A DNA stretch of 51,653 nucleotides from an uncultured Eubacteriales bacterium (GTDB taxonomy: Bacteria; Bacillota; Clostridia; Oscillospirales; Oscillospiraceae). Shown piece by piece: positions 9,339 to 16,509 of the stretch. Below the pieces are notes generated by a model. It saw nothing but the letters and a program-made list of their open reading frames with translations, did no database searches and was not told the origin of the DNA. Where the stretch lies: contig ONVI01000017.1 in the NCBI GenBank assembly GCA_900321275.1, positions 1 to 51,653 on the forward strand, read 5' to 3'. Each line of letters begins with the position of its first letter. Position 1 is the first letter of the stretch. A program made the position numbers and the translations under genes.

Positions 9339-10688
9339 ATGAAGTGTCTGCTGCCGGCACTCCCTGTCGTCGCCGCTGCATGCGGCGCGCAAAAAGCAAA
9401 AGACGAGATATATCGTCCCAGCGCCCACTGCGTAACCGTTCCCTGCGGCGAAGGACGCCTACTCTATCATACGCTCACCCGCGAGCTGCTTCTTGTCTCT
9501 GAGTCGGAATGGGCGCAGCCGCCGACGGAATTGATTCTCCGTCGTTTTTTGGTCCCCGAAGGATTTGACGACGCCGCCTATGCTTTGCAGATCAGGCATG
9601 TTTTAACGCTGATGCAGCCGAAGAAGGGTAGCTTCAACCGTTTTCTGATCTTCACAACGCTCGATTGCAATGCGCGCTGCGCTTACTGTTATGAGCGCGG
9701 CTGCCGCCATATCTCCATGGACCCGCAGACAGCCCGCGCCGCCGCCGCCTTTATCGCCGAGCACGCAAAAGGAGAAAAAATCAAGCTCAGGTGGTTTGGC
9801 GGCGAACCGCTTTTGAACCGAAAGGCGATCGACCTTATCACAAAAGAACTGCGCGGTTCGGGAATCGAATACTCGACAGACATGATCAGCAACGGGTATC
9901 TTTTCGACAGCGAGACGGTGCAAACAGCCCGTGATCTTTGGAAACTGCAAAAAGTTCAGATTACGCTGGACGGTACGGAAGAGGTTTACAACCGCACCAA
10001 AGCTTATACTGGCGCGGTAAACAATCCGTACGAGCGCGTCATGCGCAACATTGCCCTGCTTCTCTACGGCGGCGTCAGCGTTCAGATTCGCATGAATATG
10101 AACGCCGAAAATGCCGGGAATCTTTTAACGCTGGCGGAAGAGCTTGACCACCGCTTCCCGGATAAGAAGAATCTGAGCGTTTATCCCGCGCTGCTGCAGA
10201 GCTATGGAGCTGCGCCCGAACCCTTCCGCTCTCAACAGGAGAAAGCAATCTGCTTTGATCGCCTGCAGGATAAGCTGCGGACGCTCGGACTTTCGCGTCC
10301 TGTGCCGCTGCCGCGCAGACCCTCTTTGAATTACTGCATGGCAGATGACGATTCCGCGGTCACGATCCTGCCCGACGGCAAACTCGGAAAATGCGAACAT
10401 GATATCGGCGGCGGCTTCGTCGGAGATCTGGAACGGGGTATTCAAGACAGTGAGCGATGCGCATACTGGAAAGAACGCTTTGATCTTCCCGACTGTAAAG
10501 CCTGCCCGCTGCTCCCATGCTGTGAAAAGCCCAGACACTGTCCGGGATTGCATGAAACCTGCACAGAGCTTGACAGACGCCTGAAGCTGAAAAGCCTGAG
10601 AGAGAGTATCCTGGCTGAATATGAAAAAGAATATAATCACAGCGAAGCATGTGCGGATCGAAAAAACGCGGATGCTGAGCCGTGTTGA
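9339..10688 (+). CDS. Radical SAM/SPASM peptide maturase
   Basis: A 449-residue enzyme. ATG at 9339 follows GGGAG at 9 bases; the GTG just upstream is less likely. Residues 1-100 contain YRPSAHCVTVPCGEGRLLYH, like the N-terminal region of peptide-modifying radical SAM enzymes, followed by the 4Fe-4S motif CNARCAYC (Cys110, 114, 117), WFGGEPLLN and a TIM-barrel core. The C-terminal SPASM region has Cys333, Cys352, Cys386, Cys389, Cys394/395 and Cys401 for auxiliary clusters. Such enzymes use S-adenosylmethionine to form thioether or carbon-carbon links in a ribosomal peptide. The substrate is probably the peptide encoded at 9147. I cannot place it in a named subfamily (SCIFF, ranthipeptide or other). 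The antisense frames here are shadows. Confidence 0.88.
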   Translation: MKCLLPALPVVAAACGAQKAKDEIYRPSAHCVTVPCGEGRLLYHTLTRELLLVSESEWAQPPTELILRRFLVPEGFDDAAYALQIRHVLTLMQPKKGSFNRFLIFTTLDCNARCAYCYERGCRHISMDPQTARAAAAFIAEHAKGEKIKLRWFGGEPLLNRKAIDLITKELRGSGIEYSTDMISNGYLFDSETVQTARDLWKLQKVQITLDGTEEVYNRTKAYTGAVNNPYERVMRNIALLLYGGVSVQIRMNMNAENAGNLLTLAEELDHRFPDKKNLSVYPALLQSYGAAPEPFRSQQEKAICFDRLQDKLRTLGLSRPVPLPRRPSLNYCMADDDSAVTILPDGKLGKCEHDIGGGFVGDLERGIQDSERCAYWKERFDLPDCKACPLLPCCEKPRHCPGLHETCTELDRRLKLKSLRESILAEYEKEYNHSEACADRKNADAEPC

Positions 10689-10756
10689 TAATAGACATTT
10701 GTAGTATGACGAGGACAAACCTTTGATTATGCGCATGACTCACGGAGGACATTACT

Positions 10757-11614
10757 ATGAAAAAAAGAACTGTTGTCACTGTTATTTTGCTCTTGATGAC
10801 GGCGCTCCTGCTCGCTGCCTGCGGAAACGGAAATCCCTCGCCGACGGCGAGTCCCGCGGCTTCCGCCAAACCGACGGCGAGTCCCGCGGCTTCCGCCAAC
10901 CCGACGGCGAGTCCCGCGGCTTCCGCCAAACCGACGGCGAGTCCCGCGGCTTCCGCCAAACCGACGGCGAGTCCCACAGCCTCCGCCAAACCGACGGCGA
11001 GTCCCGCGGCTTCCGCCAAACCGACGGCGAGTCCCACAGCTTCCGCCAAGCCGACGGCGAGTCCCGCGGCTTCCGCCAAGCCGACATCGAACCCTGCGGC
11101 TTCCCACGTATCGGCTGAACAGCCCTCAAAATCCTCTGGGAGCAATGTAGAGGACAGCATCGTCTTTCCGGAAATAAGCGAGAACGAGGAGCGGGAAGAA
11201 AAGACTTCGCAGACAGCAGCATCGCCCGTGCCGGAGGTTGAAATCAAAACATCGGACTCTGCTTCGGCGCCTGCGGCGGCTCCTGCAAGTGCGGCCGCAC
11301 CGTCCGCCGCACCGTCCGCCGCGCCAATTGCTGCGCCTGCCCACACGCATACTCCCGTTACAGATCGCGCGGTCAGTCCCACCTGTGAACACACTGGCCT
11401 CACCGAGGGCAGCCATTGCTCGACCTGTGGCCAGGTATTGACAGCCCAGAGGGTTCTGCCGATTGTTGATCACAAGTATGAAGACGGTTTCTGCATCTGG
11501 TGCGGCAGACTTGAGCCCTATGCCATTATTGATATCAGCGGCGGCGAAGACCTGAGCGCTGACGGCGTGGTGTTTCAAGACGGGACAATCATTTTTCCCG
11601 AGATCGAGGGATAA
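10757..11614 (+). CDS. Repeat-rich lipoprotein with peptide-like C-terminus
   Basis: A 285-residue lipoprotein. GGAGG precedes ATG 10757. The signal peptide ends in a lipobox LAAC (Cys22). Residues 29-108 are eight copies of PTASPAASAK (variants AN, PTASPTASAK), a ninth degenerate copy follows, so this is an extended spacer away from the membrane. A central acidic part contains DSIVFPEIS, then an Ala/Pro-rich stretch. A small Cys module (CEHTGLTEGSHCSTCG ... CIWCG) follows, a type common in secreted Clostridia proteins. The last residues are DGTIIFPEIEG and stop, matching the end of the 35-residue peptide (DFGEIEG stop). It lies between the maturase and the PqqD-like gene in one direction, so it may be part of the same system, as a displayed product, partner or second substrate. 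Function unknown. Confidence 0.8.
   Translation: MKKRTVVTVILLLMTALLLAACGNGNPSPTASPAASAKPTASPAASANPTASPAASAKPTASPAASAKPTASPTASAKPTASPAASAKPTASPTASAKPTASPAASAKPTSNPAASHVSAEQPSKSSGSNVEDSIVFPEISENEEREEKTSQTAASPVPEVEIKTSDSASAPAAAPASAAAPSAAPSAAPIAAPAHTHTPVTDRAVSPTCEHTGLTEGSHCSTCGQVLTAQRVLPIVDHKYEDGFCIWCGRLEPYAIIDISGGEDLSADGVVFQDGTIIFPEIEG
10841..11110 (+). repeat. 30-bp tandem repeat inside lipoprotein gene
   Basis: Eight 30-bp units start with CCGACGGCGAGTCCC (10841-11080), and a ninth diverged unit ends at 11110. Units differ by single bases (AAA, AAC or AAG at the end; GCG or ACA in the middle). Each unit encodes ten residues, so changes in copy number keep the frame. Confidence 0.95.
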
Positions 11615-11687
11615 GCCGTTGCGCGACAATCAGCCCCCCAATAATGGTAACGGGTTGCGCTGTAAAGAATAATAAAAGGAGTAAATC

Positions 11688-11954
11688 ATGAAACCAAAGG
11701 AAGGCATAGTAGCAAGTAAGGTTGGGGATGAGTACGTTCTGGTCGCCACAGGTCCGGCCGAAAAAGACTTTCATGGCATTGTTCGCCTCAACGATACCGG
11801 CGGCTTTATCTGGAACGCCATTGCCGAGGGCCTCGATGAACAGCAGATTGCTAAACGCCTCACAGAGGAGTACCAGGGCGTCGATTTCGACGGCGCATTG
11901 AAAGCGGTGCGGGATTTCGTCGCGCGCCTTGCGGACGCAAACTTTCTGGTGTAA
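11688..11954 (+). CDS. PqqD-like RiPP recognition protein
   Basis: 88 residues, with AAAGGAG upstream of ATG 11688. The sequence has the PqqD fold signature: an N-terminal beta-hairpin (ASKVGDEYVLVATG), LNDTGGFIWNAIAEG, then a C-terminal helical part with IAKRLTEEY and VRDFVARLADANFLV. PqqD-like domains bind the leader of a precursor peptide and hand it to a radical SAM enzyme. Here it is 70 bases after the lipoprotein gene and 1 kb after the maturase, so it is the likely leader-binding partner for the locus. In some gut bacteria PqqD-family proteins stand alone near surface proteins, so another substrate is possible. Confidence 0.8.
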   Translation: MKPKEGIVASKVGDEYVLVATGPAEKDFHGIVRLNDTGGFIWNAIAEGLDEQQIAKRLTEEYQGVDFDGALKAVRDFVARLADANFLV

Positions 11955-12264
11955 GGCGCGAGTTATCTGATCGTTGTCTCCATGGGCTGCGGTCATACGG
12001 TCACAGCGCCGCCTTGTCTGAATAAGGGATACACGCGGCATACGTGTAGCAAAGCGGCCGTGACGCGGCATGAGCCGCATATCGGTGAACCACGGCGGCG
12101 GGCCTCCCGGAACACGCCCGGCCCTCCGCCGTGCAAAGGAAACAATCGCTTCGCGGCAGCGGTTTTGAAGAGCTTCCTTCATGTCAGAATTCCGCTTGCG
12201 TCGGAAACCAGACGGCGCTATAATATCAGCGTTGAACGCGGCAAGACGGACGAAGGAGGAAAGT
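11955..12264. other. Intergenic region with hairpins
   Basis: No gene supported. A short hairpin GCGGC-ATGA-GCCGC lies at 12065-12078. A long one pairs CACGGCGG (12091-12098) with CCGCCGTG (12126-12133) and has an inner CGGGC/GCCCG stem, but no T run follows. A promoter for the next gene is at 12196-12224. Confidence 0.5.
12196..12224 (+). promoter_or_regulatory. Sigma-A-type promoter for the GTPase gene
   Basis: TTGCGT (12196-12201) and a perfect TATAAT (12219-12224) are separated by 17 bases, 40 bases before the start codon with GGAGGA upstream of it. Confidence 0.65.
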
Positions 12265-13328
12265 ATGAACAAATTTGTGGTTTTCAGCGGCTTTCTCGGC
12301 GCGGGAAAGACAACGACCATGATGGCGCTGACACAGTATTATTCCGCGCATTACGGCAAGGCGGCCATGATTTCCAACGATCTCGGCGAGGGGATGTGAC
12401 GCTGGCCGATCATAAGCTCGCACAGCTCGGCGGCTGCCGGGCGTCGCAGATCACCGACGAGTGCATCTGCTTCTGTCACGATGTGCTGACGGAAAGGCTG
12501 AACGGGTATTATGGCGACGGCTGCGAGCTGGTCGTCTCCGATATCCCCGGCTTCGGCGTCGGCGCGCAGGAGCACGTCTATCACGGCCTGACGGACAATT
12601 ACCCCGGACAGTTTGCGCTGGGCCCGTTCACGGTGCTGATCGAGCCCCGGAATCTCTCTTTCCTGCAAAGCGGGCAGGCGGGGGACATAGGCGTTATTCT
12701 GGACGCCCAGCTCAAAGAGGCCGATCTCATTGTACTGAGCAAGTGCGAGCTGCTGTCTGCCGATGCGCTTCAAGACGCGCTGAACTGGCTTGCGGCGCAC
12801 TATCCCTGGACGATGCGGCTTGCCGTGAGCGCAAAAACCGGCGACGGGTTGGATGAGCTGTGCCGCGCCCTGCGTGAGGGCCGCGCCTCGCTCCGACACC
12901 CGGAGATCGACTATGAGGCGGACGATCTGCAAAACGCGATGGGCAGCCTGAGCGAGTACTATCTCCAGTACCGCGCCCTGGTATGCTGCAACGATTTTGA
13001 CGGAAACGCCTATCTGACGGAGCTGGCGCAGGAGATACGAGACGCGATCCGCTCGGCAGGCGGGGAGGCGCCGCATTTCAAGCTGCTGGCCTGGGGGCCG
13101 GATGGCGATTACGGCAAGGCGGATATCCTCGGCGTTGACCGTCCGATCGAGCTTCCGCACCGTTTTGAAAATCCCTGCACCGATCTGGCGGTGATCCTCA
13201 ACGCCAGCGCCGCCTGCCCGGACGAGACCTTGGATCGCCTGATCGGCGAGGCGGTCGAAACCGTGTCGGGGCGTTATCAGCTGGAGCTGACGATCTTTAA
13301 AAAAGAGCACTTCAGTCTGGGAGAGTAG
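12265..13328 (+). pseudogene. CobW/G3E-like GTPase, frameshifted
   Basis: The first part (from ATG 12265, after AAGGAGGAAAG) reads MNKFVVFSGFLGAGKTTT, a P-loop of the G3E GTPase family (CobW, HypB, UreG), and stops at 12399. The rest lies in another frame from about 12395: VTLADHKLAQLGGC, CICFC, the VSDIPGFG switch II region, and a guanine-specificity segment LIVLSKCE (NKxD-like). The two join if one G is restored in the GGGG run at 12390-12393 (giving LGEGDVTLADH). Intact, it would be about 355 residues. G3E proteins load metals or cofactors into enzymes. The next gene, a radical SAM, follows with one base between and has the same kind of lesion. A sequencing error is possible. Confidence 0.75.
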
Positions 13329-13329
13329 G

Positions 13330-14180
13330 ATGGGAACGGTCATTCGCGAGACGCGGTCCGTCTGCCCCGTCTGCCTGCAAAATCTCCCCGCGACGCTGAC
13401 GAAGGAGACGGGCGGACGTATCCTGCTGGAAAAGCGCTGCCCGGAGCATGGGGCTTTTCGCGTCCCGGTCTGGCAGGGGAGAGTGGACTGGGATTCCTGG
13501 CTTCTGGGGACGCCGCCGCTGGAGGCGGACAAGGGTCTCCGCTGTCCCGAAAACTGCGGCATCTGCGCCGAACATGAGATCGGCACCTGCTGCTGCCTGC
13601 TGGAGGTCACCGAGCGCTGCAATCTTCGCTGCCGCTATTGCTTTGCACAGGGCGGAGAAGGGGACAGAGAGCCGAGTCCGGAAGAACTCAAGGACGCGTT
13701 CGGGACATCGTGCGTCAGTGCGGAAGCCCATTATTGCAGCTTTCGGGCGGGGAGCCCACGCTGCGCGACGATCTGCCGGAGCTGACGCACTTTGCAAAAG
13801 AGGCCGGATGCAGCTATGTCCAGCTCAACACCAACGTCCTGCGCCTCGCGCGGGAGCCGGACTATGCGAGAAGGCTTGCCGACGCGGGGCTGGACATTGT
13901 CTTTTTGCAGTTTGACAGCACGCGGGACGATATCTATGAGACCCTGCGCGGTGAGAAGCTGCTGGAAACAAAGCTGGAGGCGATCAGAGTCTGCGGAGAG
14001 AACCGGCTCGGCGTCACGCTGGTGCCGACGGTGGTCAGGGGCGTCAACGACGATAACCTGGGGGAGATCATTGCTCTTTTCGTGAAACTATGCAAGTCGA
14101 GAAGGGGAGAGTTATCATTTTGTTATCATGTTTTTATCCGCGTGAAGATAAACGGAGCTATGATTGCCTCAAATTTTTAG
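13330..14180 (+). pseudogene. TrsS/MoaA-like radical SAM protein, frameshifted and truncated
   Basis: Residues 1-125 carry paired Cys motifs (SVCPVCLQNLPA, CPEHGAF, CPENCGIC) as in the radical SAM (seleno)protein TrsS and MJ0619-like proteins, then the 4Fe-4S motif CNLRCRYC. The frame is lost near 13700 (GACGCGTTC/GGGACATC) and continues in the next frame with PLLQLSGGEPTLRDDLPEL and LVPTVVRGVNDDNLGEII, so one base is missing. Homology ends near 14085; the last 32 codons (CKSRRGELSFCY...) do not look like this family, and the usual C-terminal half is absent. It follows the GTPase gene with a one-base gap. The pair probably was an operon that is decaying. Confidence 0.75.
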
Positions 14181-14194
14181 AGGCAGCATTGTAA
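14090..14194 (+). pseudogene. Unrecognised 34-codon fragment at the truncation point
   Basis: ATG 14090 opens a 34-codon frame (MQVEKGRVIILL ... YDCLKFLEAAL, TAA) exactly where the radical SAM homology ends. No ribosome-binding site is seen. It looks like a piece of foreign sequence or a gene remnant. I do not recognise it. Confidence 0.25.
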
Positions 14195-14229
14195 AAGGGG
14201 CTTGAGAAGGATGAGATAGGTAATACTAT

Positions 14230-14310
14230 TTTTCCATAAAACACTGTGTTTTATGGAAAAGGCAACGCGCGAACGCGCGCTGCCTGTTTTGTGCCAAAGG
14301 GCACAAAACA
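14230..14310. repeat. Three back-to-back hairpins
   Basis: Hairpin 1: TTTTCCATAAAACAC (14230-14244) and its exact complement 14246-14260, one-base loop. Hairpin 2: 14261-14284, GGCA and CGCGCG arms around AA. Hairpin 3: TGTTTTGTGCC (14285-14295) with its exact complement at 14300-14310. An outer pair ATGAGA (about 14210) and TCTCAT (about 14313) flanks them. They abut without spacers. Confidence 0.85.
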
Positions 14311-14390
14311 CGTCTCATGCAAAAAAATATACTGCGGCTGGCCTGGAAATAGTTGACGAGGATGGGCGCTACTATATCAAAAAGAAAGAA

Positions 14391-14430
14391 TAGCCCCGCC
14401 AGCATTAACGATTAAATGGACGGGGCTATT
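14391..14430. terminator. Bidirectional terminator-like hairpin
   Basis: TAGCCCCG (14391-14398) pairs with CGGGGCTA (14421-14428). Read on the minus strand it is followed by a T-rich run (ATTCTTTCTTTTTG); on the plus strand by few T. Confidence 0.5.
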
Positions 14431-14559
14431 GCAAAAATTACCAGTATAAGTCAAATAAAAAGGACTGTTGAGCAAAACCTTCAAAAATTTTAACTACCAA
14501 ACGAAACCCCTATAACCAAACGATTTGCCCCTGCTAACTTTATCTTCTTTCCCCCTATT

Positions 14560-14587
14560 GAGGGGATTCAAACCCTCTCTTTTTTTA
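14560..14587 (+). terminator. Terminator-like hairpin
   Basis: GAGGG (14560-14564) and CCCTC (14573-14577) enclose an eight-base loop and are followed by TCTTTTTTT. No gene directly upstream on this strand is intact, so it may be the end of the lost gene. Confidence 0.5.
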
Positions 14588-14650
14588 ATCCATAAAACAT
14601 ACTGCAATGGCAAGAAACTGGAGGCGTTGCGCCGCAAGGCTTTCAGGGCA

Positions 14651-14697
14651 TAAAAAACGAAACACCGAATTGACACATTGTATCAATCGGTGTTTCA
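14651..14697 (-). terminator. Rho-independent terminator of tmRNA
   Basis: On the minus strand GAAACACCG...TTGA pairs with TCAA...CGGTGTTTC and is followed by GTTTTTT. It starts a few bases after the CCA end of tmRNA. Confidence 0.8.
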
Positions 14698-14701
14698 GGT
14701 G

Positions 14702-15050
14702 TGGTGGAGGTGAGGGGAGTTGAACCCCTGTCCGAAAGCACTTTAACAGAAACTTCTCCGGGCGCAGACGGTTATTTGCATTCCCTTGCCCGAGCGGGAG
14801 CCGTCACCCTCGGGGACTCGGTAGCTTCATGATGCGTGGCACGCGCAAAGCTTAGCGTACTCACGTTCACCACTCGTCGACGCTCCGTCCCGGGCCGTGG
14901 TACTCCCGGGCGGAACGGTCACTGCTTAAGCAGCGACAGCAACAGTGTTAGTGTTGTTCTTTAATTTATAAGGTTGCCCGTTTTATGGATGTCAGGCGCA
15001 TCCGCCCGCTATTCCTGCCTCCACGCCCCCGTCGAAACCGTTACACCCCC
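14702..15050 (-). ncRNA. ssrA: tmRNA (transfer-messenger RNA)
   Basis: On the minus strand the 5' end GGGGGTGTAACGGTTTCGAC and the 3' end GGGGTTCAACTCCCCTCACC...CCACCA form the tRNA-like acceptor and T arms. The CCA is encoded. The tag frame ends LKNNTNTVAVAA then TAA (14926-14928), matching the usual (A)LAA/AVAA degron; the resume codon is not certain. The RNA is about 349 nt, normal for one-piece tmRNA. It rescues stalled ribosomes together with SmpB, whose gene lies upstream on the same strand. The 3' end is a known integration target for mobile elements, and the sequence beyond it here looks like a scar. Confidence 0.93.
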
Positions 15051-15398
15051 ACGACGTCAGAAGAAGGCAATTCCATTCCGCTTCCCCGGTTTTGTATAAG
15101 TGCCGGGAAAGCTCCAAATCCATTGCCTCCTTCTTCCTTTCCGATCCGAAGCGCGGAGGCTTCGGATCGGGTGGAGAACGAAAATGGTATTCGTCTTCCT
15201 CTCCAACTTGAACCCACTGCGTTGGGCTTCAAGTTGGTTAAGAACGGGAGAACCGCAGTTTTCTTTTTCCTTACCAACGCGGACCCGTTTGCGCTGGGCT
15301 CTGTGTTGGGGAAACGATAGAGAACGTTTCAGAAAACTTCGGGAAGGTGAAGAGAAAAATATATTTTCACTCTTCACTTTCCACTTTTCACTTTCGTT
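15051..15398. repeat. Gene-free region with a three-unit hairpin array
   Basis: No gene supported. Three long inverted repeats occur in a row: CCGATCCGAAGC (15141-15152) with its exact complement at 15159-15170; CCAACTTGAACCCA (15203-15216) with 15222-15236 (one bulged C); and an imperfect stem from CCAAC at 15273 to GTTGG at 15309. The second and third share a CCC-x-GCG-x-GGGCT core, and the linkers share AGAACG and pyrimidine-rich ends, so these look like diverged 62-70 bp units. No clear tmRNA promoter is visible. Confidence 0.7.
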
Positions 15399-15917
15399 TT
15401 ATTCCTTGACCGGCTCCGGGTAATCCACGCCGAAGGTCTCGACCGTAACCTTTTTCATGACCTGGGGGATACGGGGCTTGTCGTTGTAGTCTGTGCGCAC
15501 ACTGCAGATTTTATCCACGACCTCGATACCCTCGATCACCTTGCCGAAGGCTGCGTACTGCCCGTCAAGATGCGGAGAATCCTCGTGCATGATAAAGAAC
15601 TGGCTGCCGGCGGAGTTGGGGGCCATGGTGCGCGCCATGGACAGGACGCCGCGGGAATGCGCCAGATTGTTTTGAAAGCCGTTGGCGGAAAACTCGCCGC
15701 GGATGCAGTAGCCGGGGCCGCCCACGCCGACGCCCTTGGGATCGCCGCCCTGGATCATGAAGCCGGGAATGACGCGGTGGAAAATCACGCCGTCATAGAA
15801 GCCCTGCTTGATAAGGGAGATGAAGTTGTTGACAGTGTTCGGGGCGGTCTCGGGGTAGAGCTCCGCCTTCATGACGCCGCCGTCTTCCATTTCAATGGTG
15901 ACAATCGGATTGCTCAC
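15399..15917 (-). CDS. Cyclophilin-type peptidyl-prolyl isomerase
   Basis: 172 residues, cytoplasmic (no signal peptide). It catalyses cis-trans isomerisation of proline peptide bonds. Cyclophilin signatures are present: FHRVIPGFMIQGGD (Arg48 is the catalytic arginine), GGPGY, GVLSMART, SAGSQFFI and HLDGQYAAFGKV. The start is GTG at 15917, which overlaps the SmpB stop by GTGA, so the two genes are translationally coupled. ssrA follows on the same strand after 348 bases. Length is normal for a single-domain bacterial cyclophilin. Confidence 0.95.
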   Translation of the reverse strand: MSNPIVTIEMEDGGVMKAELYPETAPNTVNNFISLIKQGFYDGVIFHRVIPGFMIQGGDPKGVGVGGPGYCIRGEFSANGFQNNLAHSRGVLSMARTMAPNSAGSQFFIMHEDSPHLDGQYAAFGKVIEGIEVVDKICSVRTDYNDKPRIPQVMKKVTVETFGVDYPEPVKE

Positions 15918-16393
15918 TGGTAATTCCTCTCTTTCATTGCTCTGTCTATATCGCGTTTCGCCTCACGGTCAGCTGCGCTGTCGCGCTTGTCGTGCAGCTT
16001 TTTGCCCTTGCACAGCCCAAGCTCCACCTTTACGCGGCTGTCCTTAAAGTACAGCGACAGGGGGATCAGGGCGGCGCCGTCCTGCATGACGCGGGCCTGG
16101 AGCTTCAAAATCTCCCGTTTGTGCATCAACAGGCGCTTGGGGCGCATGGGATCACGATTGAAAATGTTGCCGTGCTCATAGGGACTGATGTGCATGCCGC
16201 GGGCGAAGAGCTCCCCATTTTTGATGGTGCAGAAGGAATCCTTGAGATTCACCTGACCGGCGCGGACGGATTTGACTTCGGTTCCGAAAAGCTCGATCCC
16301 GGCTTCAAAGCGCTCAAGCACGAAGTATTCATGGAAAGCCTTGCGATTCTGCGCGATCTGCTTGGTACCGGTCTGCTTCGGCACTTCTCTCAC
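15914..16393 (-). CDS. smpB: SsrA-binding protein SmpB
   Basis: 159 residues. SmpB binds tmRNA and brings it to stalled ribosomes. Family motifs: NRKAFHEYFVLERFEAGIEL, GTEVKSVRAGQVNLKDSF, HISPYEHGN, RPKRLLMHKREI and a basic tail with KGKKLHDKRDSAADREAKRD that inserts in the decoding channel. The first GTG (16393) is close to AAGGA; a GTG at 16384 has better spacing and may be the true start. Downstream on the same strand are the cyclophilin gene and ssrA itself, so both parts of the trans-translation system are linked. Confidence 0.95.
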   Translation of the reverse strand: MREVPKQTGTKQIAQNRKAFHEYFVLERFEAGIELFGTEVKSVRAGQVNLKDSFCTIKNGELFARGMHISPYEHGNIFNRDPMRPKRLLMHKREILKLQARVMQDGAALIPLSLYFKDSRVKVELGLCKGKKLHDKRDSAADREAKRDIDRAMKERNYQ

Positions 16394-16428
16394 ATCCTTC
16401 CGGGCGCCATCTCAGCGGCACAATTATC

Positions 16429-16434
16429 ATTATA
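16429..16434 (-). promoter_or_regulatory. Minus 10 element for smpB
   Basis: On the minus strand an extended TGCTATAAT lies about 36 bases before the smpB start. The minus 35 region is not clear. Confidence 0.5.
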
Positions 16435-16471
16435 GCACAGAGTACGCGGGAAGAAAAGAAAAATTTGTTGA

Positions 16472-16498
16472 GGAAGCGCTGATTTATTCATCGTTTCC
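16472..16498. repeat. Short palindromic repeat, family A (solo)
   Basis: GGAAGCGC(TGATTTATTCA)TCGTTTCC, an imperfect palindrome. It matches the ends of the 161-bp element at 23460-23620 and the copy at 38786-38814. Confidence 0.8.
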
Positions 16499-16509
16499 TT
16501 AAAATACGG

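Larger units (their letters stand above)
14195..14701. other. Gene-poor scar region beside ssrA
   Basis: No gene supported. AT-richer than its surroundings. It holds three adjacent hairpins (14230-14310), a short frame remnant near 14320-14390 that reads KYTAAGLEIVDEDGRYYIKK before TAG, a bidirectional hairpin at 14391-14428, a terminator-like hairpin at 14560-14587 and the ssrA terminator. Confidence 0.5.

Noticed and set aside
10841-11110. Possible CRISPR array
   Set aside because: The units abut with no spacers and are in an open reading frame, so it is a coding tandem repeat.
10360-11403. Minus-strand frame over the lipoprotein repeats with GLAVGLAEAAGLAV pattern
   Set aside because: It is the complement of the 30-bp repeat; the lipobox and repeat unit fit the plus strand.
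11982-13328. A 448-codon frame starting at 11982 as the GTPase start
   Set aside because: The P-loop MNKFVVFSGFLGAGKTTT is in another frame from 12265, so the long frame only covers the 3' part after the frameshift.
14560-14587. tRNA T-arm like sequence (GGTTTGAATCC on the minus strand)
   Set aside because: No acceptor, D or anticodon arm is nearby; the T-run makes a terminator more likely.
14494-14676. 60-codon minus-strand frame near ssrA
   Set aside because: It runs through terminator hairpins, has no ribosome-binding site and no recognisable family.
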